A stretch of 64,000 nt of DNA from Nautilus pompilius. Lineage: Eukaryota > Mollusca > Cephalopoda > Nautilida > Nautilidae. Both the position numbers and the translations under genes were made by a program. The notes beneath the pieces were generated by a model. It had not been told where the DNA came from and made no database searches. It worked only from the letters and a program-made list of their open reading frames with translations. Every line of letters starts with the position of its first letter. Position 1 is the stretch's first letter. Of this stretch, positions 59,241-64,000 are shown in pieces. Where the stretch lies: positions 248,001 to 312,000 of the forward strand of contig JACATO010002215.1 of assembly GCA_018389105.1 (NCBI GenBank). Reading direction: 5' to 3'.

Positions 59241-62200
59241 AAAAAAAAAAAAAAACTGTACTAAAATAAAAAAACAATGGCAGAAAATCCTACCATATTT
59301 TCAATGTATGGGAATTCTAAATTTTAGGGATAGGAATAAAACTAAAAGCAATGGTACAAAGTTCTCATTTTTAAATGTGTGTCACAAACTAGTACCTTTA
59401 AATCTTCTCTCTCTCTCGGGTCTCACAAGAAAGAAAATTCAGATGTTTTCATCTTTTTATCAGGGCTACAGCAGAGATCGTATACAATAAGAATAATTTC
59501 ATATTTCAAATCTATAAAAAAAAAGTGCTTCTTGAGGCTAGAGACAAACCTCAGCTGACTATATTACCACATGCTGGCACCGAAACTCTACACAATGAAG
59601 TGATTTACTGCACAAATTCTCATTATCTCCCTCTCCATCTGAGGCTCCTTAAACCTTTGACTTTCCCTAGGGCACACACAACTTCAATTATTGGTAAATC
59701 AGCATCTAGGCAATAAATGGATCAACTCAATATTTTTCAAATAAATACTAAATCGCTTAACTGCGCAGATAATACAACATCAGCCGATAAATAAGTTAAT
59801 AAAATAGACTTTAAATTAAAAGCAAATCTTTCTCGAAAATTATAGTAAAATAATCAATCTACTTTGGTTGCTTTATTTATTTACTTACTTACTTTTTTAC
59901 AAAAGGTTGTTATTCTAAAATAAATCCAGCAAAACGAACCACCCACTACTGTTGTACATTTGTATGCTATTCAGTTGTGGTACTCAAATAATGCAATTAA
60001 TTTTAGAAGAAATCTTTTTCCTAGATTTTCAGAGACATGCAATGGACATTAAAATGGAACCTGGCTGAATAGATTTACCTACTAGAATGTCTCCAGGTTC
60101 TCAAACAGCTGGAATGTGCCACACAGTTAGAAATATTACATATGCGAAGTTTGACTTTTGGAAGAGGAGTCCCACTGGAGATTTTCAAAACAACAATGGC
60201 TTTTGAATTTGCGGAGACACTTATTTTTTTGTTGTTGTCTATCTCCAGTTACTAATACTAAAGATCATAACAACAAATAACTTTGAATCCAGAATATTAA
60301 GATGTCATAAATGGCATACCTTTTTTAGTAATAGAATTATCAATGAGTGGAAAGTTTTAATCAATTTTAGAACAATATTACATTTCACTGGAGTTCCTTT
60401 GCATTAGTCTTCACAGTTTCCTACCTTCCTGCACCTAGTAAACTTGTCCAAACAAATCTATGCCTACTAAAGCCATATCTTAAAAATAATAATTAAAAAA
60501 AGGCAATCAGGAATGACATTATTCATCACTAAAATGCTACTTTACTTAATATTTCACAGGAACATCAGTTTGAAAATGCAAACAAATCGTCAGTCTAAAT
60601 TTTAATAATTTATATTTGTTCCTTTTTTGGAATTAAAAATAAATATCAGACAGCACATAAATTTTACTTGTTTCTAAACAAAAAGAGAGAGGATTAACCT
60701 GTAGAAAATTCAGTTAGTCTCCTGTATGGTTTTATGACGACTTACTTATTATATTTCCAAAAATTGTAGACATGTACAATTTTAGGTAAATGCTGAGAAA
60801 TTAAATGTCCCTTTCTGTTGATAAATTTGTTTTAAATATCAACAGACTGGATTTATATCTTCTTTTAGAACATGCAAGAGTTTATTTTGTTGTTGTCATC
60901 AGGTGAAAACTTTTGCCAGTCATTCATTCTATCTTACTGACCTACAAAATACTTTCCTTTGTCTGTACTCACAATCTATCCTTTCAGAAATGCTGAAATT
61001 ACCATGTTGGTAACATTGTGACATACCCAGAAATTAAAAATTATAATAAATCCGGCAAAATACAAAACAGAAAAATGATAGAGGAAATGTGACTTCATCA
61101 CTGCATGAGACATACAAACGAAAATGCCTGTTACTTTTTGAAGCTCTCATTTTATATATGAAAATATATTAGTAATAATACAAAATCCCAAGAAAGATAT
61201 TCCTTATTTAATCCCAAATAGGTGAACGTATTTCCATAAACAGAATGCTTATCTCCAAAATGATTTAATTTTAGTTGCATTCTTAGCAATAGTTCGTACT
61301 TTTTGATGTCATCTAAACCCCCCCCAAAAGATGATGATTTATTTCATATCCACACATTATTACTGAGTGCATAAACAAATGCTGCATTGAGTTGCCTGGA
61401 GCTATTAATGCTATCTTCTGTTTATTGTGTTGTCTCATGAATATCATTTCCCTAGCAGCTGACTCCACAACAAAAAGTGAAGCTTGTTCTAATAATGAAA
61501 CTATAGATTGAGTGGTACAGTATTATAATTATTAATACATCAGCCATTAATTTCTTTTGCTCTACACACCCATAGCTTATCTAGGTATGGGTTCTGAAAA
61601 TCAGGCAGTGGATTTTATATTTTAGGCAGATTAAAGACTAAAAATGAAAAGAAAATCATGTATGTATGTATGTATATGTATATACACACACACACATACA
61701 TTCAAATATAATTTTAAAAAAATTAAAAGAAACTTTATTTCAAAATTTGTTAATAAAATAATAATCACTATTAAGTGAATTTTCAATAATTCTGATAACC
61801 AATGCTAAACTTAACCCTTGAAATGCAGGGGGTGTGTGTGTGTGACAGTTGTAGTGGTACAGGCAGACAAAGGCAGGTACCAAAAAAAAAAAATTTTTCT
61901 TAATCTACTGTAACCAACCACCTGGTTGGAAGGGACTTGGAGGTGGTTTACAGAAAAAAAAGTTAACTAACCACAGTAACAAATGCGACCAGTAACAATA
62001 TTTCAGCTCCACCTAATTCATCAGATGAAACAAGACCACGATTCTTAAATAAAAAGTCATCATGTGCAACCACAAAAAAGAACTGTATATCAGCCTGTCG
62101 TAAAATATCTGAGGAAATAAATAAAACTGTCAGATGTATCAATTTTGATATGAGTTCTTCTGTCATCTGGAGATGTTCTTGAGTAATTGCAATAAAGCCC

Positions 62201-62518
62201 ACTATGAAATGGAAATGATTTTGGATATAACTCAGACAAAGAAAATGGAATTGCCCAAAAGCAATTTCCAGAAATTATTTGCAAAGAAACATTCCTAAAT
62301 ATTTAAAGGTTTAACCCTTTGAGAAGTACTGACCCTGACAGTAACTCCATAGATATTTTTCTAAGCAATACCAATACCTCGTAAATAAACACACACATTC
62401 TTCAAAGGGTTAGGGGTTAGTATAATACAAAAAAAAAAAGAACCAGAGAACACAGTTTAAAACATTTCGGTAATAGTATAGAGAACGTGTCATAGTCTTA
62501 TATTTGTTTGTTTATTGT

Positions 62519-62538
62519 CTCTCTCTCTCTCTCTCTCT
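62519..62538 (+). repeat. (CT)n microsatellite
   Basis: About ten CT dinucleotides. Confidence 0.95.
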
Positions 62539-63169
62539 TTCTCACCAGCGTCCATTAAAACAAAAGGTGACAAAATGCTTCACTAAGAACAGGAAGCTAA
62601 AGCGATGTAGCCTTCTGACTATCTGACAAAAAAGCCTCCATAGAACGCCAAATGTATTGTATGCGTGTATACCACCTACTGACTTCTTGCCACAAATTAA
62701 TTAAAAAAAATCAATGAAAAAGTTACAAAATCAGCAGAGTTTGTTCTGGAAAATACAGTACATATAAGTCATAAGATTCCTTTTAAATAGACCCTTTAGC
62801 TAAAGAAACAACTTTCGTCAGTAAACAAAAAATAAGGTAAAAAGGCAAGGCAGTCACCTCATTCATTCACAGGCTGTAACTACACAGACTCTTCCATTTC
62901 TTTCTGTGAATTTGGTAGGTTTGCAGCAAGAAATGTTACCAGATTAAAGAGAGTAATTCATTAGCCTTAAGCATAAACACCGAGTTTCTAAGAAGAAAAT
63001 ATCAAGCCAGACAGAAAAAGATTACATCATATGATTTACTTGTAATTTTTCTTTTTACTTTATATTGAATAGAAAGCGAACTGATGTCAGACAACGCCAG
63101 CAGTGACTCAGAACATCAGATGTTGGCAAAGCTGCATTTAGTTCTTCCCATCAGCAAAAATCAGCAGAT

Positions 63170-63172
<3 letters not shown>

Positions 63173-63199
<27 letters not shown>
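63173..63199 (+). repeat. (GA)n microsatellite
   Basis: About 13 GA dinucleotides within the downstream flank of the minus-strand terminal exon. Confidence 0.95.
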
Positions 63200-63201
<2 letters not shown>

Positions 63202-63323
63202 AACAACAAAAAAAAATACATCAGGATTTTCACATCACCAGTTTAAAAACATTTACAAATCAATGCTAAAAAAAAAAATTGTGTTTTACCATATCAAAAT
63301 GCAGCAGCTGAAAACACTTCATA

Positions 63324-63452
63324 TCATTGCATGCACCGGCTGTTATCATAAAGCTTGTATATTTCATTTAAATTCTCCTTCATCTGGCAGATCTGGTGAA
63401 ATGTCGTTGCAATGGATTCAATATCATTCATGATGTCTAACAGCAAGGCATC
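63324..63452 (-). CDS. Terminal exon of an unrecognised minus-strand gene
   Basis: On the minus strand a pyrimidine-rich tract and TTTCAG (63458-63453) precede GATGCC. From there exactly one frame is open: 42 codons then TGA (63326-63324). It begins DALLLDIMNDIESIATTFHQ, then has ICQMKENLNEIYKLYDNSRC, and ends MQ. Hydrophobic residues recur every three to four positions, so it should form an amphipathic or coiled-coil helix, as in small helical subunits of complexes. I do not recognise the family. Both other frames stop within ten codons, and the surrounding CpG depletion fits a transcribed, methylated gene body. Upstream exons lie beyond the window end. The gene converges on GRIN2. Confidence 0.72.
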   Translation of the reverse strand, partial: DALLLDIMNDIESIATTFHQICQMKENLNEIYKLYDNSRCMQ

Positions 63453-64000
63453 CTGAAATAAGGAAGTAAATCAAACTTCAAAAATGTTTCTAAAGTAAAT
63501 TACATTCACACAACACTAGCTCCATCAACCAATTCTGTAAGATTTTTCTTCAATCAATGACAACTATAAAGAATTTCAGTGTCTTTTAAAGTAATTTTTT
63601 AAAAAAGCAAATGCTATTTTTCCAAAATTTCTTAGCTAATAAATTGTACTTTCCTCAAAGCATATTGTCATTCAAGAACAACCTACAGCTAGAAAAAGAA
63701 ATTCTAATCATTAAAAAGACATTGCATGCAAGCTAAACTATTTAAGAACATGAGCAGAACAAGCTGAGATCAATATTAATTCTTATTTAAAATGTTAACA
63801 GCTGTTACAAAGTATGAATGTTTCAGGTATGATCTTTGTACATATATTGAATATCTAGGTGGACAGATAAACTAGTGTACTATCACTATGTTTAAAACAG
63901 GTGGATACAGCAAGAATTCTGTTTACACAAAGCTGTGTCGGAAGTCTCTCAGAGTGTAACCAGAGTAGGTTCCAGATTTCCAAAAACCTTTAAATTTCTT
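63453..64000 (-). other. Intron of the minus-strand gene (partial)
   Basis: AT-rich sequence upstream of the terminal exon's acceptor. I found no second exon before the window end. Confidence 0.55.

Larger units (their letters stand above)
59241..63323 (-). other. CpG-poor, AT-rich region; possible long 3' UTR or flank of the minus-strand gene
   Basis: It lies directly downstream of the minus-strand stop at 63324. CpG is rare (4 counted in 60001-61020). The nearest AATAAA on the minus strand is at 62516-62511, with many more beyond. It includes a 79-codon minus-strand frame (61963-62202) of unknown meaning, (CT)n at 62519-62538 and (GA)n at 63173-63199. How much is transcribed cannot be judged. 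Confidence 0.4.

Overview
This is animal (bilaterian, non-vertebrate) genomic DNA. It has GT-AG introns of 0.15 to 12 kb, tRNA-derived SINEs, Tc1/mariner and hAT relics, and long GA-rich satellites. The receptor sequence and repeat style suggest a lophotrochozoan such as a mollusc or annelid, but that is inference and I cannot name the species.

The main content is the 3' half of one plus-strand gene for an NMDA-type ionotropic glutamate receptor of the GluN2 class. Nine exons (1847-1985, 8051-8240, 20206-20331, 27719-27939, 28457-28617, 36259-36440, 36591-36826, 37621-37784, 43552-43900) join with consistent phases into about 589 codons. They cover the second part of ligand-binding lobe S1, M1, the M2 pore loop, M3, lobe S2, M4 and a short cytoplasmic tail ending in a class I PDZ-type motif. 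The amino-terminal domain and start codon lie upstream of the window. The glutamate-selecting Tyr-Asp pair of S2 is present, but the pore N-site asparagine is glycine and two S1 pocket positions differ from vertebrate GluN2.

The introns hold nearly all the mobile and repetitive DNA: a 30-bp minisatellite (about 6.1-6.4 kb), a CRE-motif satellite (11.6-12.5 kb, with smaller relatives at 33.0 and 46.4 kb), a Tc1 element with both ends (15.26-16.77 kb), a 54-bp E-box minisatellite (17.56-17.87 kb), a hAT relic (30.4-32.2 kb), a SINE with target-site duplications (34.7-35.0 kb), a decayed second Tc1-like copy next to a near-perfect hairpin (39.45-40.7 kb), and a dead mariner (41.94-43.19 kb).

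From 43.9 to about 63.3 kb I find no convincing protein-coding exon, only SINE copies, a possible transposase tail (54 kb) and simple repeats. The last ~6 kb is AT-rich and visibly CpG-poor. It leads into a convincing minus-strand terminal exon (63324-63452) of an unrecognised gene transcribed toward the receptor gene, so the two genes converge. I did not find a previously undescribed multi-gene system. The most interesting items are the receptor's pore and pocket substitutions, the CRE satellite, the hairpin and the CpG boundary.
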